Below, piece by piece: positions 48,002 through 56,736 of a DNA stretch of 64,000 nt; within the stretch, counting starts at the first letter, position 1, and each line of letters starts with the position of its first letter. The stretch comes from Rhodanobacter spathiphylli B39. GTDB lineage: Bacteria; Pseudomonadota; Gammaproteobacteria; Xanthomonadales; Rhodanobacteraceae. The DNA is taken from NCBI RefSeq assembly GCF_000264295.1, contig NZ_AJXT01000043.1, positions 86,242 through 150,241 of the forward strand, written 5' to 3'. Position numbers and translations under genes: made by a program. The notes under the pieces are model-generated. The model saw only the letters and a program-made list of their open reading frames with translations. It was not told the origin of the DNA and ran no database searches.

Positions 48002-50038
48002 TCAAAGCTCTGCACCCCCAAACTCCGCTGCATTCGCCTCTGCCGGAACCAGCTTCGCCAGCGCCCGGGCGATATCCGCCTGCCGGAAGGGTTTGGCCAG
48101 ACGGGCGAGCCCCACGGTGTCGCCGGCCGGTCCGCTGTAGCCGGTGATCAGCAGCACCGGCAGCTGGGGTTGCCAGCCGTGCAGGCGGCGCGCCATTTCG
48201 GCGCCATCCATGCGCGGCATCTTGTAGTCGGTCACCACCACATCCACCTGCAGCCCGTTCTGGATCTTGTCCAGCGCTTCGGCGGCGCCGCCCGCTTCCA
48301 CCACCCGATGCCCCAGCTCGCGCAGGAGCATGGCGATGCCGTCGCGCACGAGCTGCTCGTCATCGACCAGCAGGATGTCGAGCGACCGGGTGGCGGGCCG
48401 GGGCCGATCCATCCGGGCGTCAAGCTGCGAAGCCGTTGCCGCCGCGGCGGATGCCACGGGCAACCACAGTTCGACACGCGTGCCCGCGCCCGGCGTGCTG
48501 GTGATCGCGAAGTGGCCGCCAAGCTGGGCGGCCAGGCCATGCACCATCGACAGGCCCAGCCCGGTGCCGCGACCGGTTTCCTTGGTCGAGAAGAACGGTT
48601 CCACCGCACGCGCCAGCGTTTCGCGGTCCATGCCGGTGCCGCTGTCGATCACGCTCACCCGCACGTACTCGCGCGCGGCGAGCTTGGCCATGTCGGCACC
48701 ACCCGCCACCACGTCGGCGACAATGGTCAGCACGCCGCCGGCGGGCATCGCGTCGCGCGCGTTGACGCACAGGTTCAGCAGCGCCAGCTCCAGCTGGTTG
48801 GGATCGGCCAGCGCCTTCGGCAGGCCGGGCACGCTGTCGATGCGCAGCTCGATGGCGACGCCGATCGAACTCCTGATCAGGTCGCGCATGCCGGCCAGCA
48901 GCGCCACCATGTCCACCGCCTGGGTCTGCAGGCTCTGGCGCCGGGCGAAGCCCAGCAGCCGCTGCACCAGCGTCTTGGCGCGCTCGGCCGATTGCAGGGC
49001 GCCATCGATCAGGCGCGCGGCACGAGCGTCGGCATCGCCGTACCGTCGCTGCAGCAGGTCCAGCGCGCCGGTGATCGGCATCAGCAGGTTGTTGAAGTCG
49101 TGGGCCACGCCGCCGGTGAGCTGGCCGATCGTCTCCAGCTTCTGCGCCTCGTGCAGCTTGGCCAACGCTTCCTGGCGAGCCGCGGTTTCTTCGCGCACGC
49201 GCTGTTCCAGCGTACCTGTCAGATCGCGCAGCGATTGCTCGGTGGCGCGCTGTTCGGTGACGTCGATGTGCACACCCACCCATTCGACGATGCTGCCGTC
49301 GCGATGAAAAGTGGGAATGGCGCGCGTGCCGAATATCCGCCACTGGCCATTCGCCACGCGCAGGCGATGCTCGAACTGGAACACGCGTCGCTCCTCCACC
49401 GCGGCCTGCCACGCCGCGAGCGTGGGTTCGATGTCGCGCGGGTCCAGCACACCGGTCCAGCCGTGTCCCTGGTACTCCTCCCGGCGCTGCCCGGTCAGCG
49501 CCGCCCAGGCCGGTTGCTCACCCTCCATCTGGCCGTGCGCGTTGCTGGTCCACAGCACGCCCTGCACGGCCTCCACCGCCGCACGGAACCGCTGCTCGCT
49601 GTCGTAAAGGGCATCCAGCCGGACGCGTGCGTCGTATTGCCGGCGCCGTCCGCGCAAGGCGGACTGGGCCAGGCTGACCAGGGTGGTGGGATGGAACGGA
49701 CGCTCCAGGAAGGTCACGTTGCCCAGCACGGTCAGCAACCGGTGGGCGGCGGGGTTGCGTTCGATGCCGCCGCGGCTGGTCAACAGGATGAACGGGAAGT
49801 CCGACCACTGCGGCTGTGCCGCCAGCCAGTTCGCCATCGCGTGCAGGTCGGCCTGCAACAGGTGTTCCTCGGTCACGATCGCCAAGCCGGCGCCCGCTTC
49901 CATCCCGCGCACGAGTTCATCCAGCGACGGGCACACGTGCGAACCCAGCCGTGCTTCGGCGAGGATCGCCGCCGCCACGTGGGCGTCGCGCCCCCGTGGT
50001 GCGAGGATCAGGGCGCGTTCGGAAAAAGCCGGAATCAC
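48002..50038 (-). CDS. Hybrid histidine kinase with PAS and receiver domains
   Basis: A 678-residue soluble protein: an N-terminal degenerate receiver-like domain (about 5-130), PAS (about 145-265), HisKA with the phospho-accepting His in LTGGVAHDFNNLLMPI, HATPase with NLCVNARDAMPAGG and GTGLGLSMVHGL, and a C-terminal receiver with DILLVDDEQLVRDG and the phospho-acceptor Asp in VVTDYKMPRMDG. The start is a GTG at 50038 overlapping the KaiC stop (GTGA), so it is translationally coupled to the KaiC-like ATPase. Confidence 0.9.
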   Translation of the reverse strand: MIPAFSERALILAPRGRDAHVAAAILAEARLGSHVCPSLDELVRGMEAGAGLAIVTEEHLLQADLHAMANWLAAQPQWSDFPFILLTSRGGIERNPAAHRLLTVLGNVTFLERPFHPTTLVSLAQSALRGRRRQYDARVRLDALYDSEQRFRAAVEAVQGVLWTSNAHGQMEGEQPAWAALTGQRREEYQGHGWTGVLDPRDIEPTLAAWQAAVEERRVFQFEHRLRVANGQWRIFGTRAIPTFHRDGSIVEWVGVHIDVTEQRATEQSLRDLTGTLEQRVREETAARQEALAKLHEAQKLETIGQLTGGVAHDFNNLLMPITGALDLLQRRYGDADARAARLIDGALQSAERAKTLVQRLLGFARRQSLQTQAVDMVALLAGMRDLIRSSIGVAIELRIDSVPGLPKALADPNQLELALLNLCVNARDAMPAGGVLTIVADVVAGGADMAKLAAREYVRVSVIDSGTGMDRETLARAVEPFFSTKETGRGTGLGLSMVHGLAAQLGGHFAITSTPGAGTRVELWLPVASAAAATASQLDARMDRPRPATRSLDILLVDDEQLVRDGIAMLLRELGHRVVEAGGAAEALDKIQNGLQVDVVVTDYKMPRMDGAEMARRLHGWQPQLPVLLITGYSGPAGDTVGLARLAKPFRQADIARALAKLVPAEANAAEFGGAEL

Positions 50039-51528
50039 GGCCGATCCGGGAACAGTCGGCTTTCCGCATCGACGCTGGATATCGTCGGCACGCCGCGCAA
50101 CACGCCCTGGAACTGGGTCAGCGGCTGGCCCAGCTGGAAGCCGTGGGTGCCGATGCGGTACTCGCGAATGGTGTCCTCGTGGGCGCTGGCGCGCTTCTTC
50201 ACCACCGAAATCGCCCGGCGCACCCTTCCGGCCGCTTCGAAGTAGCGCAGCAGCACCACGGTGTCGGCCAGATACGTCACGTCCACGGGGGCCTTCATGT
50301 CGCCCACCAGACCGTGCTGGGCGACGGTGAGGAAGGTCGTCACCGCGCGCCGGTTGAGGAACTGCAGCAACTCGTGGATGTGCAGCACCAGCGCCTGTTC
50401 TTCGGGCATGGCAGCCTGGTAGCCGTTGAGGCTGTCGATCACCACCGTGCGCACGCCCGCCTCCACATGCTGGCGCACGCGCGCGGAGAATTCGCCGGGT
50501 GTCATCTGCGCCGCGTCCACCTGTTCGATGATCAGCTGACCGTCATCGACCATGCGCCGCAGGTCGATGCCGACACCGAGCGCACGCTGATACAGCAGCC
50601 CCAGTTCCTCGTCGAACACGAACAGACCCGCGCGCTCGCCGCGCTCGATCGCGCCGGAGATGAAGGTCAGCGTCAGCAGCGACTTGCCGGTGCCGGCCGG
50701 GCCCAGCACCAGCACGCTGGAACCGCGCTCGATGCCGCCACCAAGCAAGGCATCGAGTTCGGGCGACGCACTGGCCAGCCTGTCCCGCGCATACGTATCG
50801 CTGTCGCGGTGACCGGCGACCAGACGGGGGAACACCGTCACGCCGCCCTTGCGGATCACGAAGTCGTGGTAGCCGCCCCGGAATTGCCGGGCGCGATACT
50901 TCAGCACGCGAAGACGACGGCGCTCGGCGCCGTAGTCCGGCGACAGCTCTTCCAGCCGGATCACTCCGTGCGCGATGCTGTGCACCGTCCGGTCGGTCAG
51001 TTCACTGCTGAGATCGTCCAGCATCAACACGGTCGCGTCGTTGCGGGCGAAGTAATGCTTCAGGGTCAGGATCTGGCGCCGGTAACGCAAAGAGCTCTGT
51101 GCCAGCAGGCGGATCTCGGACAGGCTGTCGAGCACCATGCGATCCGGCACCACACGTTCATAGGCCTCGAAAATCCGGCCGGTGGTTTCACCCAGCTCCA
51201 GGTCGGACGAATACAGCAGGCTCTGCTGCTGCGCTTCGTCCAACAGGTTTTCCGGCGGCACCAGTTCGAAAATCTCCACGCCGTCCAGCGACCAGCCGTG
51301 CGACGCCGCGGTGGCGCGCAACTCGGCCTCGGTCTCGGACATCGTCACGTAGAGCACGCGCTCCCCGGCATCGCGTCCCGCCAGCAGGAACTGCAGGCCG
51401 ATGGTGGTCTTGCCCGTACCCGGGCTGCCTTCGAGCAGGAACAGCCGGCCCTTCGCAAAGCCGCCTTCCAGCACATCGTCGAGCCCGGCGATCCCCAGCA
51501 GGGCGTGGTCAGTCAGATGTTCGTCCAA
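50035..51528 (-). CDS. KaiC-like double-RecA ATPase
   Basis: A 497-residue protein with two KaiC/RecA domains; Walker A motifs LLEGSPGTGKTTIGLQF and VLGPAGTGKSLLTLTF are intact, with RMVLDSLSEIRLLAQ and TVVIDSLNGYQAA as Walker B regions. The cyanobacterial phospho-site (Ser-Thr before TDTIILLQY) reads Thr-Tyr here (DVTYLADTVVLLRYFE). The start is a TTG at 51528, fixed by GGAGGAGG 6 bases upstream. No kaiA or kaiB is nearby. Coupled to the kinase downstream, it may deliver an energy or timing signal. Confidence 0.9.
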   Translation of the reverse strand: MDEHLTDHALLGIAGLDDVLEGGFAKGRLFLLEGSPGTGKTTIGLQFLLAGRDAGERVLYVTMSETEAELRATAASHGWSLDGVEIFELVPPENLLDEAQQQSLLYSSDLELGETTGRIFEAYERVVPDRMVLDSLSEIRLLAQSSLRYRRQILTLKHYFARNDATVLMLDDLSSELTDRTVHSIAHGVIRLEELSPDYGAERRRLRVLKYRARQFRGGYHDFVIRKGGVTVFPRLVAGHRDSDTYARDRLASASPELDALLGGGIERGSSVLVLGPAGTGKSLLTLTFISGAIERGERAGLFVFDEELGLLYQRALGVGIDLRRMVDDGQLIIEQVDAAQMTPGEFSARVRQHVEAGVRTVVIDSLNGYQAAMPEEQALVLHIHELLQFLNRRAVTTFLTVAQHGLVGDMKAPVDVTYLADTVVLLRYFEAAGRVRRAISVVKKRASAHEDTIREYRIGTHGFQLGQPLTQFQGVLRGVPTISSVDAESRLFPDRP

Positions 51529-51534
51529 GCTGTG

Positions 51535-51542
51535 CCTCCTCC
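51535..51542 (-). promoter_or_regulatory. Strong Shine-Dalgarno deciding the KaiC-like TTG start
   Basis: GGAGGAGG on the minus strand lies 6 bases before the TTG at 51528. The in-frame ATG at 51582, 54 bases upstream, has no comparable site and adds residues unlike KaiC N-termini. Confidence 0.75.
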
Positions 51543-51741
51543 GGGATGAAAATACAGGGCCACCTCTTAGCACAGCCCTCATCGCGATGACGCGAACGCG
51601 GGCGATGCGCGCGCACCGACAGGTGCGGTCAAACAGTTGAGGTTCATCTCGGGCCGTGCGGCGTGAAGTTCCTTTCACGTCGTGGCCATGGCCGTGAAGG
51701 TTGCGGCGAGCGGCCGGTCGGCACCGCATCGAACAGCTGCT

Positions 51742-52365
51742 TCACCGGGCAAGCAATCGAAGCAGCTCAGCCGCCACTCCGGACTTGACGAGCCAGACAC
51801 AGCCTCCCAGGTTCACCGCAACGGTCACCCGGAAAGCAAACTTGAATGTGTGCTTCACCGTCTTGTGACGAAACTGTTGCCGGGCAATCAATGCGCCCGG
51901 CCAGCCACCGAGCAGGTCGACCAGATGCAGATGGCTTTCCGGGGTGCGACTGCGGCTGCGCCCCTCTTGCGCCGCGGACTTGTCCGCCCAGTACATCAGG
52001 TAGGACACCAGACTCATGCCGAAGTAGACCGCCAGCAGCGCGAGCGGAAGAAAGCCGGTCGCCCATGCGACCACGCCGATCACCAGCGAGCCGGCCCCGA
52101 GCGCGGCGCGCGGCATGCGGGGTTGCCGCGACGACGGTCGAGCCACGGCTGCCCTTGCTCCGGCATGACGGATCTGTTGCGCGTTGCTGCGTCCGCGCTC
52201 ATCGACGACGGGCAGGTACGAAATGAGATCACCCGCCGCGGGTCGACGCGCGCCGGGCGGAAACTGACTGATGTGCACAAACGTGCGCGTGCCGCCGCCA
52301 TTCGGCACCACGAAGCCGAACCCCTTGTCGTCGTTCCATTCGGTGATCCGACCCGCAAAGCGCAT
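51742..52365 (-). CDS. Cold-shock domain plus DUF1294 membrane protein
   Basis: A 207-residue protein joining an N-terminal cold-shock RNA-binding domain (about 1-70; GRITEWNDDKGFGFVVPNGG, FVHISQF) to a C-terminal DUF1294 membrane domain (about 95-205; FGMSLVSYLMYWADKSAA, HLVDLLGGWPGALIARQQF, HKTVKHTFKFAF). This fusion is common in Proteobacteria but its role is unknown. Confidence 0.9.
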   Translation of the reverse strand: MRFAGRITEWNDDKGFGFVVPNGGGTRTFVHISQFPPGARRPAAGDLISYLPVVDERGRSNAQQIRHAGARAAVARPSSRQPRMPRAALGAGSLVIGVVAWATGFLPLALLAVYFGMSLVSYLMYWADKSAAQEGRSRSRTPESHLHLVDLLGGWPGALIARQQFRHKTVKHTFKFAFRVTVAVNLGGCVWLVKSGVAAELLRLLAR

Positions 52366-52392
52366 GGCTGCCTCCGTCAGCGAAGAATGGTG

Positions 52393-52602
52393 TCAGGCGG
52401 CCGGCGGCAGGGCAATCTCGACGAAGCGAGGGCGCTGGCAGACGTTGCCGATGGCCGTTGCCGCCCCTCGCGCACGGACTGATCTACGCGACGACCCGCG
52501 CCCTCGCGATCACGCTTGCAGTGGCATGCCGCGGAAGCGGCGGCAATCCGCTGCCTGCAGGCGAACCTCGCCGCAGAGACAGCGGCCGATGCATGTCGTC
52601 AT
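52393..52602 (-). pseudogene. Remnant of a GFA-family protein
   Basis: The ATG at 52602 opens MTTCIGRCLCGEVRLQAA, the typical start of glutathione-dependent formaldehyde-activating (GFA) zinc proteins. The frame ends after 33 codons; a second frame reads ACHCKRDRE, like the next GFA zinc motif CHC, and a third frame ends CQRPRFVEIALPPAA at a stop at 52393. Intact members are far longer, so deletion and frameshift have left a relic. The assignment rests on short motifs. Confidence 0.35.
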
Positions 52603-52662
52603 GGCCGGCCTCCCCAGACATGCGATCGCGGCACCGATCCAGGCGACCAACGGCGGCACGGC

Positions 52663-52689
52663 AAAACGGGCGCCCCGAGACGCCCGTTT
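52663..52689 (-). terminator. Intrinsic terminator of the AhpD-like peroxidase gene
   Basis: Leftward hairpin: AAACGGGCG (52681-52689 complement) and CGCCCGTTT with an 8-base loop, a 9-bp perfect stem, the RNA ending in a TTTT run. It starts 17 bases after the stop at 52707. The best intrinsic terminator seen in the window. Confidence 0.75.
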
Positions 52690-52706
52690 CGCTGTTACGT
52701 CATGGC

Positions 52707-53243
52707 TCACGCGGCCCTGGGAAAATCCAGCGTGGTGTCGTTGATGCGGTTGACCATGTTGGTCAACAGGATCGCGCTCACCACCAGCGGGATCTCGACC
52801 AGTTGGCGATCGTCGAACCCGGCCGCCTTCAGCGCATCGACGGCGGCGGCGTCCAGCGTGCCACGCTGCTGCACCAGTTGCAGCGCGAACTTCACCAGCG
52901 CATCGATGCGCGCGTCTTCGACATAGGCACCGCTGCGCAATTCACGTGTCTGCTCCGCCGTATAGCCGGCCATCTTGCCGGTCATGGTGTGGGCGGCCAC
53001 GCAATAGTCACAGCCGGTGGCTTCGCTCACGGCAAGGTTGATCGCTTCCTGCTCGCGCCGGGAGAGCGAGCTCTTCGCCAGCGTGGCGCCGGTGTCGAGC
53101 ATGTGGGCCAGCACGGCCGGCGCGTTGCTGCCGATGGTGGCGTAGACATTCGGCACCTTGCCGATGTTGCGCTTGACGATGCCGAACAGCTCGGCAGCTT
53201 CCTGGCCGGCCTGGTCCGGGGCGACTGTGTGCAAACGGGTCAT
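52707..53243 (-). CDS. Carboxymuconolactone decarboxylase-family peroxidase
   Basis: A 178-residue AhpD-like protein: AAELFGIVKRNIGKVPNVYA at the N-terminus, redox motif EATGCDYCVAAHTMTGKM (CxxC plus His) and a helical C-terminus. Length fits uncharacterised peroxidase-related CMD proteins. Start set by AGGAGTTACCCC. It is divergent from an AraC-type regulator gene and ends in a clear terminator, so it is a single-gene unit probably controlled by that regulator. Confidence 0.88.
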   Translation of the reverse strand: MTRLHTVAPDQAGQEAAELFGIVKRNIGKVPNVYATIGSNAPAVLAHMLDTGATLAKSSLSRREQEAINLAVSEATGCDYCVAAHTMTGKMAGYTAEQTRELRSGAYVEDARIDALVKFALQLVQQRGTLDAAAVDALKAAGFDDRQLVEIPLVVSAILLTNMVNRINDTTLDFPRAA

Positions 53244-53374
53244 GGGGTAACTCCTGTGGAAGAAAGAGGCGGCGTTGCCTTGGGCATCTGCCGGTGGAGA
53301 CAATGATGGGCGTCGCGCTGGCGCCATCGTGTTGCGCGCGTCTCGATCCTGGTTTCATTCGTCTTGAGGTACCG

Positions 53375-54284
53375 ATGGACAGTTTGAGCACCCTGGTGAC
53401 TTCGATGGGCCTGCACGGACGGGTGGACCTGCTGTGCCGTTTCGCCGGCGCATGGTCGGTGCCGCACCCGGAGTCGCCCCCGGGCCAGGTGCCCTACCAC
53501 GTGGTGCTGGCCGGCGAAGCCCTGCTGGAAGTGGGCCGCGAGAGACGGCCGTTCGTGGCTGGCGATCTGGTGCTGTTTCCGCGCGGCTCCGCCCACACCA
53601 TGCGCCCACGCGGACGGCGCCACCCTGGCGTTTGCCGAAGTACGCCGCCCGCTGGGCCGCCTGGTCGAACTGGCCAGCGATGCGCCGCGCAGCGACTTCG
53701 ACATGCTGTGCGGCACCTTCGAGCTGGGTCGCCACCACGCCCTGCTGCTGCGGGCGCTGCCCGAGGTGGTGCATCTGCGCACCAGGGGCCGCGACGACTA
53801 CGCCGGCCTGCACGCACTGCTGCACACCATGCGCCATGAAAGCCAGCAGGCCTCGCCGGGCGGCGACGCCGTGATCGCGCACCTGTCCGCCGCGCTGTTC
53901 ACCCTGGTGGTGCGCACGCTGATGGACCAGGGCGACTTGCAGCAAGGCCTGCTCGCCCTGTTGATGGATGCCCGCGTGGGTCCCGCGCTGGCCGCCGTGA
54001 TCGCCGCCCCTGCCGAGCCGTGGACGCTGGAGCGACTGGCCGAGGTCAGCCGCATGTCGCGGGCCAGCTTCGCGCGGCACTTCGCCGAACTGTCACCGGC
54101 CACGCCGATGGACGTGGTCACCGCCTTGCGCATGGACCTCGCCGCGCGCCTGCTGCGCGAAACCCCGCGTTCCATCGAGCAGATCGGCGAAGCCTGCGGC
54201 TACACTTCGCGCGCCGCCTTCGGCCAGGCTTTCAAGCGCGTGCACGGCACCAGCCCCGCCGCGTTCCGTCGCCAGGCCGGGTAA
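53375..54284 (+). pseudogene. AraC-family regulator interrupted by a frameshift
   Basis: The ATG at 53375 (SD GAGG) opens an AraC cupin-type sensor domain (MDSLSTLVTSMGLHGRVDLL to FPRGSAHTMR). Continuity is lost near 53604-53606: skipping one C in the cgccc run restores the frame as TMRHADGATLAFAEVRRPLG, which runs to the stop at 54284 through a full C-terminal AraC HTH (RLAEVSRMSRASFARHFAEL, IGEACGYTSRAAFGQAFKRVHG). This is either a true frameshift mutation or a sequencing error. The fused product would be about 302 residues. Confidence 0.8.
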
Positions 54285-54296
54285 CCGGAGAAGGAA

Positions 54297-54318
54297 GCCG
54301 GGGACGGTTCGCCCCGGC
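54297..54318. terminator. Hairpin between convergent genes
   Basis: A 7-bp inverted repeat gccgggg/ccccggc with an 8-base loop lies 13 bases after the AraC stop and 34 bases beyond the next gene's stop. No U tract. A possible shared 3' structure. Confidence 0.4.
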
Positions 54319-54351
54319 ACGGTTCGTATCCACCACCGCGCGCGACGAACA

Positions 54352-54729
54352 TCAGTCGCGCGATCGCAGGACCATCCACGCCATCAACAGCACGGCAATC
54401 AGCACGCCCAGCGAGGCCAGTCCCAGCAACGGGCCGATGACCGCCTCGGGAACCTTGCCGCCGTAAAGCAGCACCAGGCCGACAGCCATCGCCAGCGCCG
54501 CAAGCTGATGCAGGTAGAACTGGAAGCCGGCGACCCGCCCGGCCGCGCGGGGCAGCCACAGCTTGTGGATCAGGGCGTAGACGAATGACACCACGAAACC
54601 CACCAGCAGGATATGCGCGTGCGCAACGAACAGCGAGTGGTCGTGCGAAGCCGCCATGTACATGCCCAGCCCCATGCCCGCAACGGCATAGGCGAAACCG
54701 CAGAGCAGAAACTTCCGGTCGAGTGTCAT
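54352..54729 (-). CDS. Small four-helix membrane protein with conserved histidines
   Basis: A 125-residue protein with four membrane helices and a His pattern AASHDHSLFVAHAHILLVGF plus FYLHQLAAL. Such short proteins are often labelled cytochrome-c-oxidase-like in databases because of a faint resemblance to subunit I, but the role is unproved. The histidines could bind haem or copper. ATG at 54729 follows AGGGGA. A single gene convergent with the AraC-type gene. Confidence 0.7.
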   Translation of the reverse strand: MTLDRKFLLCGFAYAVAGMGLGMYMAASHDHSLFVAHAHILLVGFVVSFVYALIHKLWLPRAAGRVAGFQFYLHQLAALAMAVGLVLLYGGKVPEAVIGPLLGLASLGVLIAVLLMAWMVLRSRD

Positions 54730-54861
54730 TTCAGTTTTCCCCTGGTCGCCAGTGACCGGCCACGATGTCGAACGATGCGCTGCCGGCCCCGCATCGCCGC
54801 CGGACAATGATGATACGGGTTCCAGTCGGCCCCGCGCACCGCGCTCGCGCAGTACATTCAT

Positions 54862-54874
54862 ACAGGTATACTGT
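54862..54874. promoter_or_regulatory. Possible operator upstream of the ester cyclase-like gene
   Basis: acaggtatactgt: 4-bp arms acag/ctgt around a 5-base centre, in the AT-rich stretch 33 bases before the ATG at 54908. The MarR gene just downstream makes it a candidate MarR site, but the match is short. Confidence 0.3.
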
Positions 54875-54907
54875 GTATTTCGACGACCGGACAATCAGGA
54901 GCGCGCG

Positions 54908-55318
54908 ATGTCGTTGGAGGCCATCAAGGCCGTGGTACGACGGTTCAATGACGAAGTCATCGCCAGGGGAGACCGTGCCTCTTTCGATGCACTGATGCAG
55001 CCGGACTTCGTCAACCGCTCGGCACCAGCGGGTGCACCGAACGGGCCGGAAAGCATGTGGAACACGTTCGCGAACGTCCTGCGCCCCGCGCTGGACAACC
55101 TGGTCGTGACCATCCACGACCAGGTCGCCGAAAGCGACAAGGTCACCACCCGCAAGACCATCACCGGCATCCACGTTGGCACGCTGCTGGGCGTCGAAGC
55201 TACGGGGCGGACGGTCACCATCGAGGTGATCGACATCGTTCGCATCGCCAACGGGCGCTATGCGGAGCATTGGGGGCTGAACACCCTGGCCGCCACGCTG
55301 GCACAGCTGAAGAACTGA
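54908..55318 (+). CDS. SnoaL-like ester cyclase-family protein
   Basis: A 136-residue SnoaL/NTF2-fold protein: VVRRFNDEVIARGDRASFDALMQPDFVNRSAP, GPESMWNTFANVLRPALD, and a C-terminal VIDIVRIANGRYAEHWGLND-like strand with the AEHW motif typical of polyketide-cyclase-like ester cyclases. Start set by AGGAG six bases upstream. It converges with the MarR-type gene, 6 bases between stops. Substrate unknown. Confidence 0.85.
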   Translation: MSLEAIKAVVRRFNDEVIARGDRASFDALMQPDFVNRSAPAGAPNGPESMWNTFANVLRPALDNLVVTIHDQVAESDKVTTRKTITGIHVGTLLGVEATGRTVTIEVIDIVRIANGRYAEHWGLNTLAATLAQLKN

Positions 55319-55324
55319 ACCATT

Positions 55325-55783
55325 TCACTCCACCGCAGCCGCGCTGAGCCGCTCCAGCAGTCCGATCGCCGTTCGCAGTTGCTTCCGTTCCGCCACGGAC
55401 AACGTGGTGCCGATGAGCGTGCCGATCCGTGCTGCGCGTGTGCCCCGATCGCGCAACACCTGCGCACGGCCAGCGCGCGACAGCGACAGCTGCCAGCTGC
55501 GTCGATCGGCGGAGTCCGCACTCCGCTCGACCAATCCATCCGCCACCAGTTGCGCCACCACCACCCGCATCGTCTGGTGCGTCACCCGGCGCCGTTGCGC
55601 CAGCGCCGCCACGTTCATCGCGCCCTCGCGGGCCAGCAAGCCAAGCGTTTCGGACTGCGCCGATCTTTCGGTCGCCGTCTCCTCGCGGATCGCCCGCACG
55701 AACGTGCCAATGGCCCGACGCAGCTCCTCGGCCAAGGCAAGGGCATCGGAAACCGGATCGTCTTGAAGCTTGCGTGTCGTCAT
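55325..55783 (-). CDS. MarR-family transcriptional regulator
   Basis: A 152-residue MarR winged-helix protein: LAREGAMNVAALAQRRRVTHQTMRVVVAQLVADGLVERSADSADRRSWQLSLSRAG is the wHTH with the wing DRRSW (only its pieces are quoted here as evidence: LAREGAMNVAALAQRRRVTH and DSADRRSWQLSLS). The long flanking helices make the dimer interface. The ATG at 55783 fits. It may control the convergent ester cyclase-like gene through the site at 54862. Confidence 0.85.
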   Translation of the reverse strand: MTTRKLQDDPVSDALALAEELRRAIGTFVRAIREETATERSAQSETLGLLAREGAMNVAALAQRRRVTHQTMRVVVAQLVADGLVERSADSADRRSWQLSLSRAGRAQVLRDRGTRAARIGTLIGTTLSVAERKQLRTAIGLLERLSAAAVE

Positions 55784-55914
55784 CTCGCCAGTGTGCCGTA
55801 TTCCTTGACCGGGTGGCTCCGGCGCCGTGGCAGGCAGCCGTGGCAGGGACGATCCGCGGGACGACGACCTGGTTCCCGCCAACCCGCCGGCGCCAGACCG
55901 TCATGCGAAGTCAT

Positions 55915-56736
55915 CTACATCGGCGGCATCGTGGCGGGCGTTCCGTCCGACCAGGTGGCGACGCCGACCAGCAGGACCGACAGCGGCGGCAGTTTGGCGG
56001 CCCCGGCCTGATGCTCCGGCGCGTAGAACCAGTAGTTGCCGCCGAAAACGGGGGAGCCGGAGGCGTTGGCGCCCCAGTCGGTGCCATCCCTGGCGGGGAT
56101 GTAGAACATCACGTGCGCCATGTCGTGGCCGCCGTCATCGGACAAATAGGACGACTTCGACATCATGTAGCACATGGCGCCCGCGCCCAGCGGCGGGATC
56201 TTGCCGGTGCGAAGAGCTGCCTGGATGCGGTCGGCGACCTCGGCATCGGAGCGACCGGCAAGTGTCATCGCCGTGCGAAGCCTGGCGATCGGCGTCACGC
56301 TGCGCGCAGCCTGCGGGTTGTCACAACCGGCGGCGCGGATCTTCGGGTTCCATCGCTCGGGCCAGTCCGTGGCGCCGCTGAAACCCCGGGCGACCCAGCA
56401 GACGAACCCGTTGGTGCCGGTGACGGCGGTTTCATACCCCTTGAGAGTCAGGACCAGCACCGTCGCGTTCCCGGAAATGGCAGCGGGTGCGGCACTCCTG
56501 GCCAGCGCGATCTCCTGCTCGCGGTCCATCAGATAGGCCTTGACGGGAGCCATGCGCGGATAGGACTCGGCCGCCTGCGCCGCGGCGCCGAGCAGGGCGA
56601 GACCGACCAGGGCGGCGCAAGCCATTACCCTGGCGGCAAGCCTGCCGATGACGCCGGAATTCGACGGCCTCCGGACGATCCGGAGAAAGCCGCTCTCATT
56701 GCTGCCAGACATCCCCGCGATCGTCGTGATGAACAT
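55915..56736 (-). CDS. Hypothetical secreted protein
   Basis: A 273-residue protein with an N-terminal hydrophobic segment ending GLALLGAAAQAAE (about residues 35-56), so exported or anchored. The body includes LKGYETAVTGTNGFVCWVAR, WNPKIRAAGCDNPQAAR and SDDGGHDMAHVMFYIP; the last resembles a metal-binding His cluster. No family recognised. Start set by AGAGGACAACACC. Two Cys (in GFVCWV and AAGCDN) could form a disulfide. Function unknown. Confidence 0.65.
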   Translation of the reverse strand: MFITTIAGMSGSNESGFLRIVRRPSNSGVIGRLAARVMACAALVGLALLGAAAQAAESYPRMAPVKAYLMDREQEIALARSAAPAAISGNATVLVLTLKGYETAVTGTNGFVCWVARGFSGATDWPERWNPKIRAAGCDNPQAARSVTPIARLRTAMTLAGRSDAEVADRIQAALRTGKIPPLGAGAMCYMMSKSSYLSDDGGHDMAHVMFYIPARDGTDWGANASGSPVFGGNYWFYAPEHQAGAAKLPPLSVLLVGVATWSDGTPATMPPM

